This document shows, piece by piece, positions 16,907-25,767 of a stretch of DNA of 46,273 bases (within the stretch, counting starts at the first letter, position 1; every line of letters starts with the position of its first letter). The position numbers and the translations under genes are program-made. A model generated the notes under the pieces. The model was given only the letters and a program-made list of their open reading frames with translations. It had not been told where the DNA came from and did no database searches. The stretch comes from Bacteroidales bacterium (GTDB lineage Bacteria; Bacteroidota; Bacteroidia; Bacteroidales; UBA12170), in assembly GCA_021158405.1 (NCBI GenBank), contig JAGGUP010000001.1, forward strand, positions 1-46,273, given 5' to 3'.

Positions 16907-16938
16907 TTTTGGTAAATTTAACCGGAATCGTATATTTG
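16907..16938 (+). promoter_or_regulatory. Promoter of the sigma-54 response regulator gene
   Basis: TTTTG at 16907-16911, a 19-base spacer and TATATTTG at 16931-16938 give an excellent Bacteroidota promoter. Transcription should begin near 16943-16945, leaving only about 15 bases before the TTG start at 16958. Confidence 0.75.
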
Positions 16939-16957
16939 TTGGAAAAATGTCCATATT

Positions 16958-18295
16958 TTGAAAATATTTATTGTTGAAGATGATGTGATTTTTGGAAAAT
17001 CCATTCTCTATTACTTGTCTCTTAATCCGGAAAATGAAATAACACTTTTTACAAATGGTAAAGAGGCTTTAGCGCAGCGTTATCAAAATCCCAATTTAAT
17101 TATTTTGGATTACAATCTTCCTGGGATGAATGGAATGGAAGTGATGCAAAGTTTTCATAATTACAATAAGAATTTCCCAGTTATAATTATATCTGCCCAA
17201 AGTGATATAAGAGTGGCTGTAGGACTCTTAAAGGAAGGTGCTTTTGATTATATTGTAAAAGATCCGGAGTTAAAAGACCGATTATGGATGTCCATGGAAA
17301 AAGTCAGAAAATTAAGTGGCTATGAAAAAAAGATTGAACAGCTGGAAGCGGAAGTAAATAAAAAATTTGAACTATCAAATTTATTTATTGGTAATAGCAG
17401 CACACTTAAAGATGTTTTTAAGCTGATAGAAAAGGCAAAGAAAACAAATATAAATGTTTCGGTTACAGGGGAAACAGGGACAGGAAAAGATTTAGTAGCA
17501 AAAGCAATTCATTATAATTCGAGTCGAACAAACGGACCTTTTGTGGCTGTAAATGTTTCAGCAATTCCATCAGAGTTAATTGAAAGCGAGTTATTTGGTT
17601 ATGAAAAAGGAGCGTTTACGGGCGCTAATTCTCGCAAAATAGGAAAATTTGAAGAAGCGAGTAAAGGCACTTTATTTTTGGATGAAATAGGGGACATGGA
17701 TCTAAATATGCAGAGTAAAATATTACGCGTTCTTCAGGAAAATGAACTGTCTCGTGTGGGCGGAAATACCATAATTAAAATAGATACTCGATTAATTATT
17801 GCTACACATAAAAATCTTGCAGATTTGGTGAGGTCGGGAACATTTCGCGAGGATCTCTATTATCGATTGCTTGGATTGCCAATACATATTCCTCCTTTGC
17901 GCGAGCGAGAAGGTGATGTGCTTATCTTAGCACGTCATTTTATTAATAATTTTTGTTCTGAAAACGAATTGGCTCCCAAAAGCTTAAGCATCAAAGCACA
18001 GGAAAAACTAAAAGGATATCATTTCCCTGGAAATGTAAGAGAGCTTAAATCGGTTATTGAATTGGCAACCGTTTTGTCGAATAGCGATGAAATAGAAGAA
18101 AATGACATTAATTTCAGCTCTTTGGGTGCTGTGGAAGATATTTTTTCTACCGAACTAACCATGAAAGAGTATTACAATAAGATTGTTTGGTACTTTCTTA
18201 AAAAGTACGACAATAAAGTACGCGTAGTTGCTGATAAATTAGATATTGGTAAATCGAGCATTTACAACTTATTAAATGATGAAAATGGTAAATAA
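16958..18295 (+). CDS. NtrC-type sigma-54-dependent response regulator
   Basis: Three domains are seen. Receiver (1-120): acidic pocket EDD at 7-9, phosphoacceptor Asp51 in LDYNLPG, Lys101. AAA+ domain (about 142-370): Walker A GETGTGKD (171-178), the sigma-54 contact loop GAFTGA (218-223), Walker B GTLFLDE (237-243). Fis-type helix-turn-helix at the C terminus ([19 protein letters not shown]). The start is a TTG: the receiver fold begins right after it, no in-frame ATG exists upstream before a stop, and a promoter lies 20 bases away. The partner kinase is not adjacent. It activates sigma-54 polymerase at unknown targets. Confidence 0.93.
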   Translation: MKIFIVEDDVIFGKSILYYLSLNPENEITLFTNGKEALAQRYQNPNLIILDYNLPGMNGMEVMQSFHNYNKNFPVIIISAQSDIRVAVGLLKEGAFDYIVKDPELKDRLWMSMEKVRKLSGYEKKIEQLEAEVNKKFELSNLFIGNSSTLKDVFKLIEKAKKTNINVSVTGETGTGKDLVAKAIHYNSSRTNGPFVAVNVSAIPSELIESELFGYEKGAFTGANSRKIGKFEEASKGTLFLDEIGDMDLNMQSKILRVLQENELSRVGGNTIIKIDTRLIIATHKNLADLVRSGTFREDLYYRLLGLPIHIPPLREREGDVLILARHFINNFCSENELAPKSLSIKAQEKLKGYHFPGNVRELKSVIELATVLSNSDEIEENDINFSSLGAVEDIFSTELTMKEYYNKIVWYFLKKYDNKVRVVADKLDIGKSSIYNLLNDENGK

Positions 18296-18401
18296 TTTCG
18301 CATCACTTTTCATAAATAATTATTGATTATTCTATTGGAACTTGTTATATAAGTGTATAGATTTGTTTTAAACGTAAATTTACTAGCAAACACTTTTTTT
18401 T

Positions 18402-18409
18402 TATCTTTG
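18402..18409 (+). promoter_or_regulatory. -7 promoter box upstream of fabG
   Basis: TATCTTTG matches TAnnTTTG. It implies a leader of roughly 115 bases before the fabG ATG, which contains the small reading frame at 18445-18519. The -33 region is unclear. Confidence 0.5.
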
Positions 18410-18444
18410 GCTCGAAAATAAGAATCTATTTAGGATACGTTATT

Positions 18445-18519
18445 ATGAAACGAGCATATTCGTTAAAACTTACTTGGGTGAAAGTTCTCATATGCGAGTT
18501 CCAACCTATTTATTCATAA
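18445..18519 (+). CDS. Possible 24-residue upstream reading frame in the fabG leader
   Basis: An ATG-initiated frame of 24 codons (begins MKRAYSLKLTWVKVL) ends in TAA 12 bases before the fabG start. It lies wholly within the predicted leader transcript, and AACGA/TCGTT at its 5' end could form a small hairpin. Nothing identifies a product; it may be chance or a leader peptide whose translation affects fabG. Confidence 0.2.
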   Translation: MKRAYSLKLTWVKVLICEFQPIYS

Positions 18520-18531
18520 AATTATTTACGG

Positions 18532-19278
18532 ATGAAACTTTTAGAAGGAAAAACTGCTCTAGTTACAGGAGGTTCACGTGGAATCGGTCGTACTATCTGT
18601 CTGAAATTTGCAAGAGAAGGCGCCAATATAGCTTTTTCAGATTTGGTTATGGACGAAAACATAGAATCACTTGTTAAAGAGCTTCAATCAATAGGCGTCA
18701 AAGCCAAAGGTTATGCTTCAGATGCAAGTTCATTTGATCAGTCGGAAGCGATGGTAAATGAAATAGCACAGGATTTTGGCAGTATCGATATATTAGTAAA
18801 TAATGCCGGTATTACACGCGACAATCTATTGATGCGTATGACAGAAGCTGATTGGGATTTAGTAATCAAAATCAACCTAAAATCTGTTTTCAATCTTACT
18901 AAAGCGGTGCAAAAATTTATGTTAAAACAGCGCTCAGGCTCTATTATAAATATGAGCTCTGTTGTTGGGGTGAATGGAAATGCAGGTCAATCAAATTATT
19001 CGGCTTCCAAAGCCGGACTAATCGGTTTTACTAAATCGGTTGCTCAAGAATTGGGGTCTCGAAACATTCGCTGCAATGCTATTGCTCCTGGTTTTATAGC
19101 AACAAAAATGACCGAAAAACTGCCGGAAGATGTTAGAAAAGAATGGATTAAAACTATTCCTTTGCGTCGTGCCGGACAGCCAGATGATGTTGCAAATGTA
19201 GCTACTTTCTTAGCATCAGAGCTTTCCTCTTATGTAACCGGACAGGTTATAAATGTTTGTGGAGGCATGAGTACCTAA
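18532..19278 (+). CDS. fabG: 3-oxoacyl-[acyl-carrier-protein] reductase
   Basis: A 248-residue classical short-chain dehydrogenase with the NADPH site TGGSRGIG (12-19), NNAG (90-93), catalytic Ser near 143, Tyr156 and Lys160 (YSASK), and the FabG-type C terminus ending SSYVTGQVINVCGGM. It reduces 3-oxoacyl-ACP in fatty-acid elongation. It stands alone, away from other fab genes, with its own promoter and a good terminator behind it. Confidence 0.93.
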   Translation: MKLLEGKTALVTGGSRGIGRTICLKFAREGANIAFSDLVMDENIESLVKELQSIGVKAKGYASDASSFDQSEAMVNEIAQDFGSIDILVNNAGITRDNLLMRMTEADWDLVIKINLKSVFNLTKAVQKFMLKQRSGSIINMSSVVGVNGNAGQSNYSASKAGLIGFTKSVAQELGSRNIRCNAIAPGFIATKMTEKLPEDVRKEWIKTIPLRRAGQPDDVANVATFLASELSSYVTGQVINVCGGMST

Positions 19279-19298
19279 TCCTAAAATAGTATTATTGT

Positions 19299-19340
19299 GA
19301 AGCCTGTATGACATTTTACTATCCTACAGGCTTCTGTTTA
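19299..19340 (+). terminator. Terminator-like hairpin after fabG
   Basis: GAAGCCTGTA (19299-19308) and TACAGGCTTC (19325-19334) form a perfect 10-bp stem followed by TGTTTA. The T run is weak, so termination may be partial. Confidence 0.6.
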
Positions 19341-19360
19341 TCAAAAACGCAATTATTATA

Positions 19361-20623
19361 ATGGCAACACTTTTCTTCTATCTGATCAGTTCTTTTTTGA
19401 TTTTGAATTTCTTACTTGAAAATGGACTGACTTTATTGAATTATTTTTATCCCCAAAAGCCGCTTCCTGATTTTTTGTCAAAAGTTTATAGTCAGGAAAA
19501 ATATGAAAAATCACAAGCTTACGAAAAAGCAAAACTAAGGTTTGGATTGGTCGTTTCTATCGTTCAGTTTTTTGTGGTTTTCATGTTTTATTATTTTGGA
19601 GGATTTGCTTATGTCGATCATTTGGTAAGAAATGTAAGCAATCATTATCTTCTTCAAAACCTGTTCTTTTTTGGAATCTTAGCTCTGGTTTCAGATATTC
19701 TAATGCTTCCGGCTTCTATTTATCAAACATTTATTCTTGAAGAAAGATTTGGATTTAATAAAACAACCCTGAAAGTTTTTGTTCTTGATAAAATTAAAGC
19801 GGGTTTTTTGGTCATTATATTAGGTGGCGGTATACTTGCTCTCGTTGTTTATATATACGAATTGGCGGGGTCTAATTTCTGGTGGATAGTGTGGATAACC
19901 ATCAGTTTGATAAGCTTGCTTTTTACAGCTTTTTATTCTGAAATTATCGTTCCCCTTTTCAATAAGCAAAGTCCTTTAGAAGAAGGTAGTTTGCGTAATG
20001 CCATCGAAGCTTTTGCCGAAAAAACAGGGTTTCGATTGAATAATATATATACCATTGACGGATCCAAACGATCAACCAAAGCAAATGCCTATTTCAGTGG
20101 TATTGGCCCTAAAAAAAGAATTGTGCTTTATGATACATTGATTAATGATTTGGAGGAAGAAGAATTAGTTTCTGTTTTAGCCCATGAAATTGGCCATTAT
20201 AAAAAGAAACATACCATTGTGGGAATATCCTTGAGTATTGTTCAAACAGGAATCATGCTTTTTATATTATCTTTTTTTATCTCGAAAGATACAGAAATTG
20301 CAACTTCTTTAGCGCAGGCTGTTGCAGGAAATGATGAGCAAATTAAAGCTTCTTTTTATCTTGGGATAATCGGTTTCAGCCTAATTTATAGTCCTATAAG
20401 TTTATTATTTGGTTTGTTTTTAAATTATGTTTCAAGAGCAAACGAATATGCGGCTGATTCCTTTGCGGCTAAATTTGGACAAGCAAAAACATTGAGTAGC
20501 GCATTAATAAAACTAACGGTAAATAATCTTTCAAAAGTATATCCTCATCCCATTTATATCTTTTTTTATTATTCTCATCCTAGTTTAATGCAAAGGTTAG
20601 CCGGATTAAACAAAACCGAATAG
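19361..20623 (+). CDS. Ste24/HtpX-like M48 family membrane metalloprotease
   Basis: A 420-residue protein with the N-terminal M48 membrane domain (several helices in residues 1-200) and the catalytic motif HEIGH (275-279) in LAHEIGHYKKKH. A later NEYAADSFA segment supplies the third zinc ligand. The architecture and length match the CAAX prenyl protease 1 (Ste24) family. In bacteria, which mostly lack prenylated substrates, such enzymes are thought to act in membrane protein quality control; the substrate here is unknown. It ends in a hairpin overlapping the stop codon. Confidence 0.92.
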   Translation: MATLFFYLISSFLILNFLLENGLTLLNYFYPQKPLPDFLSKVYSQEKYEKSQAYEKAKLRFGLVVSIVQFFVVFMFYYFGGFAYVDHLVRNVSNHYLLQNLFFFGILALVSDILMLPASIYQTFILEERFGFNKTTLKVFVLDKIKAGFLVIILGGGILALVVYIYELAGSNFWWIVWITISLISLLFTAFYSEIIVPLFNKQSPLEEGSLRNAIEAFAEKTGFRLNNIYTIDGSKRSTKANAYFSGIGPKKRIVLYDTLINDLEEEELVSVLAHEIGHYKKKHTIVGISLSIVQTGIMLFILSFFISKDTEIATSLAQAVAGNDEQIKASFYLGIIGFSLIYSPISLLFGLFLNYVSRANEYAADSFAAKFGQAKTLSSALIKLTVNNLSKVYPHPIYIFFYYSHPSLMQRLAGLNKTE

Positions 20624-20645
20624 GAATGTCGATCCTATTTCTCTT
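20619..20645 (+). terminator. Weak terminator-like hairpin at the end of the M48 gene
   Basis: AATAGGA (20619-20625) pairs with TCCTATT (20633-20639), and a TTCTCTTTC stretch follows. The stem begins within the last codons and stop of the M48 gene. It lies between converging genes. Confidence 0.45.
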
Positions 20646-20681
20646 TCAGTAAAAAGTAGAAAAACTAAATTGATTCACAAA

Positions 20682-21335
20682 TTAATCATTTGCTTTTTTG
20701 CCTAACATAGGTACAAAGCGAAATTGACCATGAAGACGTTTCTCATAATCATTCTCACTAATTCTTCTTATGCAAGTCATTTCTTGCAAACCGCTATCAA
20801 TATCTACAGGAATTACTAAACGACCACCAATTTTTAATTGTTTTAATAATTCTTCAGGAATAAAAGGTGCGCCTGCCGTTACAATAATTTTATCGAAAGG
20901 GCTAAAAGCAGGTAAGCCTTTGTATCCATCTCCATAAAACACTTTTATACGATAATTGAATTGAGTTAAGAACTTCTTTGTCTTATCAAAAAGTTTCTTT
21001 TGTCTTTCTATAGTAAAAACTTTTGCTCCCATTTCGCCAAAAACACAGGCTTGATAACCGCTTCCTGTTCCGACTTCGAGAACAGTATCTCCAGGTTTTA
21101 TTTCTAGTATTTCCGTTTGAAAAGCAACCGTATAAGGTTGTGATATTGTTTGGCCTGATCCGATAGGAAAAGCCTGATCCTGATATGCAAATTCTAAAAA
21201 AGAAGAGTCCAAAAACAAATGTCGAGGAATAGCATTAATGGCCTGTAAAACAGCTTTATCCTTAATTCCTTTCGCACGGATAGTTTCCACTAGTTTTTTG
21301 CGTAACCCTCGATGTTTATAGGTATCGTTTAGCAT
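20682..21335 (-). CDS. pcm: Protein-L-isoaspartate O-methyltransferase
   Basis: SAM-binding motif I is seen as VLEVGTGSGYQACV, preceded by the conserved IGSGQTISQPYTVAFQTE segment of the PCMT family, and followed by IIVTAGAP and the GGRLVIPV segment. It methylates isoaspartyl residues to start repair of damaged proteins. The ATG at 21335 (MLNDTYKHRGLRKKLV) is chosen because family members begin at this region; a TTG at 21383 would add 16 residues that contain an 8-bp hairpin in their DNA. Confidence 0.93.
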   Translation of the reverse strand: MLNDTYKHRGLRKKLVETIRAKGIKDKAVLQAINAIPRHLFLDSSFLEFAYQDQAFPIGSGQTISQPYTVAFQTEILEIKPGDTVLEVGTGSGYQACVFGEMGAKVFTIERQKKLFDKTKKFLTQFNYRIKVFYGDGYKGLPAFSPFDKIIVTAGAPFIPEELLKQLKIGGRLVIPVDIDSGLQEMTCIRRISENDYEKRLHGQFRFVPMLGKKAND

Positions 21336-21347
21336 CTTTCTTATTAT

Positions 21348-21366
21348 TTTAGCTTGCGAAGCTAAA
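21348..21366 (-). promoter_or_regulatory. Perfect 8-bp hairpin just upstream of the pcm start
   Basis: TTTAGCTT and AAGCTAAA flank a GCG loop, 12 bases before the pcm ATG. Placed directly before the ribosome-binding region, it could influence translation. It has no T run and is not a terminator. Confidence 0.35.
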
Positions 21367-21571
21367 CATTTCAAGCGTGTCAAAAAAAATTCTTTTGTAA
21401 AGAAATAACAATATTTTCTTAAAAATAATTAAATATTGAGTTTATAATTTCACTTTTGATTAGACTGAATTTCCAGAAAACTAAAATGAGAAAAATAATT
21501 GTTTATCAATTTTAAAAAAAACAAATACTAATTGCCGTTTCAACACGTTTATTATTTTCAAGCTTTAATAG

Positions 21572-22987
21572 ATGAATAAAACCTTCCAAAAATTTAAATA
21601 TATAATAGCCGATATTTTATCTGCAATAGCCGTGTGGGTTGGTTTTTTTATTTACCGCCAATCGTTGATAGATATTCATTTGTTTTCGCATATTTCTAGT
21701 ATTATACATGAACTGTTTTTTTGGTACGGCTTTGTTTTATATCCTCTTTTTTGGAATCTGCTTTATATTTTGGCAGGTATGTATCGACGAGTTTATAAAA
21801 AGACTCGTTTAGTAGAATTACAGGAAACTGTGGCAACCTCTTTATTCGGTATCTTACTCTTTTTCTTTCTATTTGTTATGGAAGATACTACGTTTAGGAA
21901 CACCAATCAAACAAAACTATTTTTAGTACTCCTGTTCGGGCATTTCATGTTGACCTATTTAGGGCGTTTGTTCATAACCCATCGAACCATAAATAAAATT
22001 CATACACGTAAAATTGGATTTAATACACTATTAATTGGGGCAAACGGGAATGCGATGAAAGTTTTTAACGAATTAGAGAATCAAAAACATTCTTCAGGAA
22101 ATAAATTTATTGGTTTTGTAAATGCAAAAGAATACGATAATTATGAAATTTCAGCAGTCTTACCTCATCTAGGAACTATTGTTGAATTGCCGAGACTTAT
22201 AAAAGAATATGCTATTGAAGAAGTGCTTATAGCTCTTGAGAAATCAGAAACAGATTTAACTGCTACTATAATAACTGAGTTAGAACTTTTTGATGTAGTA
22301 ATTAAAATCATTCCTTTAAATCATGATCACATTTTTAGAAATATAAAGACTACTGGTAGTTTTATGACTCCCTTTATTGAGATTTCTCCAGATTTAATGC
22401 CCGTTTGGCAATTTAGTATCAAACGGATATTTGATATTTTGCTTTCTATTCTGGCTCTAGTTTTATTAAGTCCAATCTTTGTTATTAGCGCTATTGGAGT
22501 AAAATTATCGTCTCCCGGATCAATTATTTATTCGCAGGAACGTATTGGAAAGAAAGGAAAAGTGTTTAAAATGATAAAGTTTCGATCCATGTATTCTGAT
22601 GCAGAAAAGAATGGTCCACAATTGTCGAGTAAAATTGATGCCAGAACAACCCCTTTTGGTGCTTTTATTAGAAAGTTTCGAATTGATGAAATTCCTCAAT
22701 TTTTAACAGTTTTAAAAGGAGATATGTCTATTGTGGGTCCAAGGCCGGAGCGACAATATTTTATTAATCAAATATTGGAGCAAGCGCCCCATTTTAAATT
22801 GATGCAAAAAGTAAAGCCCGGAATGACAAGTTGGGGGCAAGTAAAATTTGGTTATGCTGAGAATATTGATGAGATGGTGGAGCGCATGCAATACGATATC
22901 CTTTATTTAGAAAATATGTCTTTAACAATGGATTTCAAAATAATGATTTGGACAGTATTGATTGTTGTTCAAGGACGCGGAAAATAG
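21572..22987 (+). CDS. Polyprenyl glycosylphosphotransferase (initiating sugar transferase), WcaJ/EpsL type
   Basis: A 471-residue protein with four N-terminal membrane helices, a Rossmann-like central domain (LLIGANGNAMKVFNEL) and a C-terminal bacterial sugar-transferase domain: RIFDILLSILALVLLSPIF helix, KFRSMYSDA, the catalytic Asp-Glu in RIDEIPQF, and GPRPE. It moves a sugar-1-phosphate from a nucleotide sugar to undecaprenyl phosphate, the first step of a repeat unit. It is transcribed toward, and ends 2 bases before, a second enzyme of the same family on the other strand. The 188 bases upstream of it show no clear promoter. Confidence 0.92.
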   Translation: MNKTFQKFKYIIADILSAIAVWVGFFIYRQSLIDIHLFSHISSIIHELFFWYGFVLYPLFWNLLYILAGMYRRVYKKTRLVELQETVATSLFGILLFFFLFVMEDTTFRNTNQTKLFLVLLFGHFMLTYLGRLFITHRTINKIHTRKIGFNTLLIGANGNAMKVFNELENQKHSSGNKFIGFVNAKEYDNYEISAVLPHLGTIVELPRLIKEYAIEEVLIALEKSETDLTATIITELELFDVVIKIIPLNHDHIFRNIKTTGSFMTPFIEISPDLMPVWQFSIKRIFDILLSILALVLLSPIFVISAIGVKLSSPGSIIYSQERIGKKGKVFKMIKFRSMYSDAEKNGPQLSSKIDARTTPFGAFIRKFRIDEIPQFLTVLKGDMSIVGPRPERQYFINQILEQAPHFKLMQKVKPGMTSWGQVKFGYAENIDEMVERMQYDILYLENMSLTMDFKIMIWTVLIVVQGRGK

Positions 22988-22989
22988 TC

Positions 22990-24360
22990 TTAGTAGATGT
23001 TCGGATTTCTTTTGAAACTATTGATAAATGTTTTAATAATAATTTCAATATCAAGTAATAAACTCCAGTTTTCAATATAAAACTTGTCCAGTCTGATTCT
23101 ATTTCTCATTTGTTCAATATCTTGAACTTCGCCTCTAAAACCTTTAATCTGAGCAAGGCCTGTAACTCCAGGTTTAACAAAATGCCTTATCATATATTTG
23201 TCTATAAGTTTAGAATATTGTTCTGTAAGAAAAACGGGGTGTGGGCGAGGGCCTACGACGGACATACTTCCCAAAAACACATTGATAAACTGAGGCATTT
23301 CGTCAATGCTCGTTCTACGAATAAATTTGCCAATTTTTGTCAAACGAAGATCATTTGCGCTAGTTTGTTTTTTATTTGAATATCCATTGATATACATAGA
23401 GCGAAATTTAAACACATCAAATTCACCATTATTCAGACCGTTTCGTTTTTGTTTAAAAATAACGGGGCCTTTTGATTCCAACCTAATTAATAAACCCAAA
23501 ATTGGTATTAACCAACTCAAAATAAAAACAATAACAAAAAAGGAGAAAATAATATCAAAACCACGTTTTAACCATTTAATATTGCTTTGAAACGGGATTT
23601 CACGTAAAGCAAATACAGGGATATAATCGTAATATTGTAAAGTAAGATTTTGCCCATAATCCACCTTAGGGTCAGGAATAAATTTAATTTCAATTAAATT
23701 ATTTTCAGCAAAACGGATTAATTTATTGATTTCTTCAATCTTTAACTCACCAACATTACAATAAATCTGATGAAGATTTATTCGTTCAGCAAAAGTAGGA
23801 ATATCATCCAAATTACCAATGAGTGGAAAATTCGTTTTTTTATTTGAGAAGTAGCCCTGAAAACGATAACCATAATCCTTTCGATTATTAAAAAAGTTGG
23901 CCAGTTTTTTAGCATTTTCATCGTTTCCTACAATTATTACGTTTCGAAAATTTCCTCCCATTATCCTCCAGCGCTTTAAAAAAAAGTAAGAGAAAGAGCG
24001 GATTAAAATAATTGAGCTACCTATAAAGAGGAGCATTTGAAAAATATAATTAACTAAATTTTCGGATAAATTAATTCGATAGATCGTAAAAAAAGCAAAA
24101 GCCATAAATGAAAATACAAACATTTGTTTTAAGACATCCTTTGTAATTCTTGTGAATTTTGTTAATCGAAATATACGATAAATACCTAAAATATTTGCAG
24201 AAAGAAACCAGCCTAAATTCATCATTAAAAGAAAGTTGACTATTTCTATTCCATGTATAGCATCAGGAAGGATAATAAATAGATAAAACCATAGGTTTAA
24301 AACCAGCAAATCAAAAATAATTATAGAAGGTCGCAAATAATTTGAATAGCGAGTTTTCAT
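22990..24360 (-). CDS. Polyprenyl glycosylphosphotransferase (initiating sugar transferase)
   Basis: A 456-residue paralogue of its convergent neighbour: N-terminal membrane helices, nucleotide-binding-like segment VIIVGNDENAKKLANFF, helix GFDIIFSFFVIVFILSWLIP, KFRSMYIN, catalytic SIDEMPQF and GPRPHP. It also loads a sugar phosphate onto undecaprenyl phosphate. Although it is at the end of the minus-strand polysaccharide string, a terminator (24444-24462) and its own -7 box (24387-24394) precede it, so it can be expressed separately. Two such enzymes suggest two polymers or alternative first sugars. Confidence 0.92.
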   Translation of the reverse strand: MKTRYSNYLRPSIIIFDLLVLNLWFYLFIILPDAIHGIEIVNFLLMMNLGWFLSANILGIYRIFRLTKFTRITKDVLKQMFVFSFMAFAFFTIYRINLSENLVNYIFQMLLFIGSSIILIRSFSYFFLKRWRIMGGNFRNVIIVGNDENAKKLANFFNNRKDYGYRFQGYFSNKKTNFPLIGNLDDIPTFAERINLHQIYCNVGELKIEEINKLIRFAENNLIEIKFIPDPKVDYGQNLTLQYYDYIPVFALREIPFQSNIKWLKRGFDIIFSFFVIVFILSWLIPILGLLIRLESKGPVIFKQKRNGLNNGEFDVFKFRSMYINGYSNKKQTSANDLRLTKIGKFIRRTSIDEMPQFINVFLGSMSVVGPRPHPVFLTEQYSKLIDKYMIRHFVKPGVTGLAQIKGFRGEVQDIEQMRNRIRLDKFYIENWSLLLDIEIIIKTFINSFKRNPNIY

Positions 24361-24386
24361 ATAGAATTAGCCAATATTTAAAGATG

Positions 24387-24394
24387 CAAAAGTA
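24387..24394 (-). promoter_or_regulatory. -7 promoter box of the minus-strand sugar transferase
   Basis: On the minus strand TACTTTTG matches TAnnTTTG, 27 bases before the start codon. A clear -33 element was not seen. Confidence 0.45.
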
Positions 24395-24435
24395 TAACGA
24401 AATTACTTGATGATTATTTTAAATCAAGGAAATGA

Positions 24436-24462
24436 TTTAAACAAAAAAACAGCCTGTTTTTT
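24436..24462 (-). terminator. Terminator after the O-antigen ligase-like gene
   Basis: On the minus strand an A-tract plus C (24462-24456), an AGGCT loop and a G plus T-tract (24450-24443) form a classic short AT-rich hairpin ending in at least seven T. It separates the polysaccharide string from the sugar transferase gene downstream. Confidence 0.6.
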
Positions 24463-24489
24463 ATTCCATTTGAAGTAGTCCTAATTCTT

Positions 24490-25767
24490 CTATTTTTCTG
24501 AGCTGGAAATTATTTTTTGATTTTCGAAAACGTAGATAGCTAGTAGTGGAAATAGAACGAAACTCACAATTCCTTTTTGTCTTAGCAGATAAGATTCTGT
24601 GAACGAAAAAGAAATGAATAGGAAGCCTATGCTAAACAATAAGATGTTTTTGTTTTTTAAGGGGTAAAGAATAAAAAAATATAACATTAATAAAATTATA
24701 ATAATGCCAAAAAATCCTATTTCAATCACCAATTGAGCATATTCATTATGAAAATTATAGCTAAAATAACCATCATTATTATCTTCTCGATCTGATCCAT
24801 GATATAGATTATAATGAGCATATTTTTGATTTAATGTAGATTGACTGGCATGAAATCCGGTTCCAAGCAGATTGTTGAAATTTGGTTCTTTTTGAATTTC
24901 ATAAAAACAACGCAATTGGAATAAGCGCAGCGTAAGTCCATTCCAATAATACCCAGGTCCAAAATAATCATTGGAAAAAACATTTTCGATTGGTTTATAA
25001 TCGATAATATCTTTAAATCTATTCTTAGTATAAGAAGTCAATCCAAAAAGGATAATCATGCTTAAACTAACAAGAAAGCCTATCTGCAGAATTCTTTTCT
25101 TCACTCTTGTTTTTCGAAGATAAAGCAAGAATAAAATCAAAGAAATAAGTGTGAGAACGCTCAGTATCATTTTAGAACTCAACAAGAATTGAAATGCAAA
25201 TAGGTAAAAAGTCAAGAAATAATCAATCGTTTTATTTTTAGTGGATGAAAATAATAGATAATAAAGAAAGAAAATATAGAGTTGTCCAAATAGAAATGCA
25301 ATATAGATGGCATTGGCGCTAAAAGGAGCCGTGAGTTGGTGATAGAAGAAAGTATCACTCGCATGAAATTGTAAGTAACGAGAAAAAGCTAAAATCAACC
25401 ATACAATTCCATAAAATAAAAAAACAAGTGCACTAATTCTTAAAATAGTTGTAAGCGATTTAAATTTGAAAATTTGTTTGTGACCAAGGGTAAAGAGTAT
25501 CACTGGCCAAAGGCGAACAAGTGCTTTAAGAGTTTCGGGTTTTTCCATTGACCATAAAAATGAGACGCTTGCAAAAACAAAAAGTAAAATATAAAGCCAT
25601 CCGATAGGATGAAATCTTATTTCAAATTTTTTATAAAAGCTGTATAAAACAAAGAGGAGCGCAAGCAAAAGAGCTTTCGAGTTCCAATGCTCTGGAAGAG
25701 GCAAAGTAATCAAGATAAGCAGCATCAAGGCATCTGCAAGAGTGTAGCTCTTTATGCTTTTAAACAT
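24490..25767 (-). CDS. O-antigen ligase/polymerase-like membrane protein (second of two)
   Basis: A 425-residue protein with about ten to twelve hydrophobic helices. Between the late helices lies a long periplasmic loop with LGTGFHASQST and then NFHNEYAQLVIEIGFFG, which matches the H-N-x-Y and E-x-G pattern of the Wzy_C/O-antigen ligase superfamily. It polymerises repeat units or transfers the finished glycan to an acceptor; the two cannot be separated from sequence. Its start overlaps the end of the upstream glycosyltransferase by 16 bases, so translation is coupled. Confidence 0.82.
   Translation of the reverse strand: MFKSIKSYTLADALMLLILITLPLPEHWNSKALLLALLFVLYSFYKKFEIRFHPIGWLYILLFVFASVSFLWSMEKPETLKALVRLWPVILFTLGHKQIFKFKSLTTILRISALVFLFYGIVWLILAFSRYLQFHASDTFFYHQLTAPFSANAIYIAFLFGQLYIFFLYYLLFSSTKNKTIDYFLTFYLFAFQFLLSSKMILSVLTLISLILFLLYLRKTRVKKRILQIGFLVSLSMIILFGLTSYTKNRFKDIIDYKPIENVFSNDYFGPGYYWNGLTLRLFQLRCFYEIQKEPNFNNLLGTGFHASQSTLNQKYAHYNLYHGSDREDNNDGYFSYNFHNEYAQLVIEIGFFGIIIILLMLYFFILYPLKNKNILLFSIGFLFISFSFTESYLLRQKGIVSFVLFPLLAIYVFENQKIISSSEK

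Noticed and set aside
18474-18677. 67-residue frame overlapping the start of fabG
   Set aside because: It is out of frame with a certain gene and has no independent support.
23110-23590. Plus-strand frames inside the minus-strand sugar transferase gene
   Set aside because: Antisense shadows of a conserved enzyme; no start signals or known domains.
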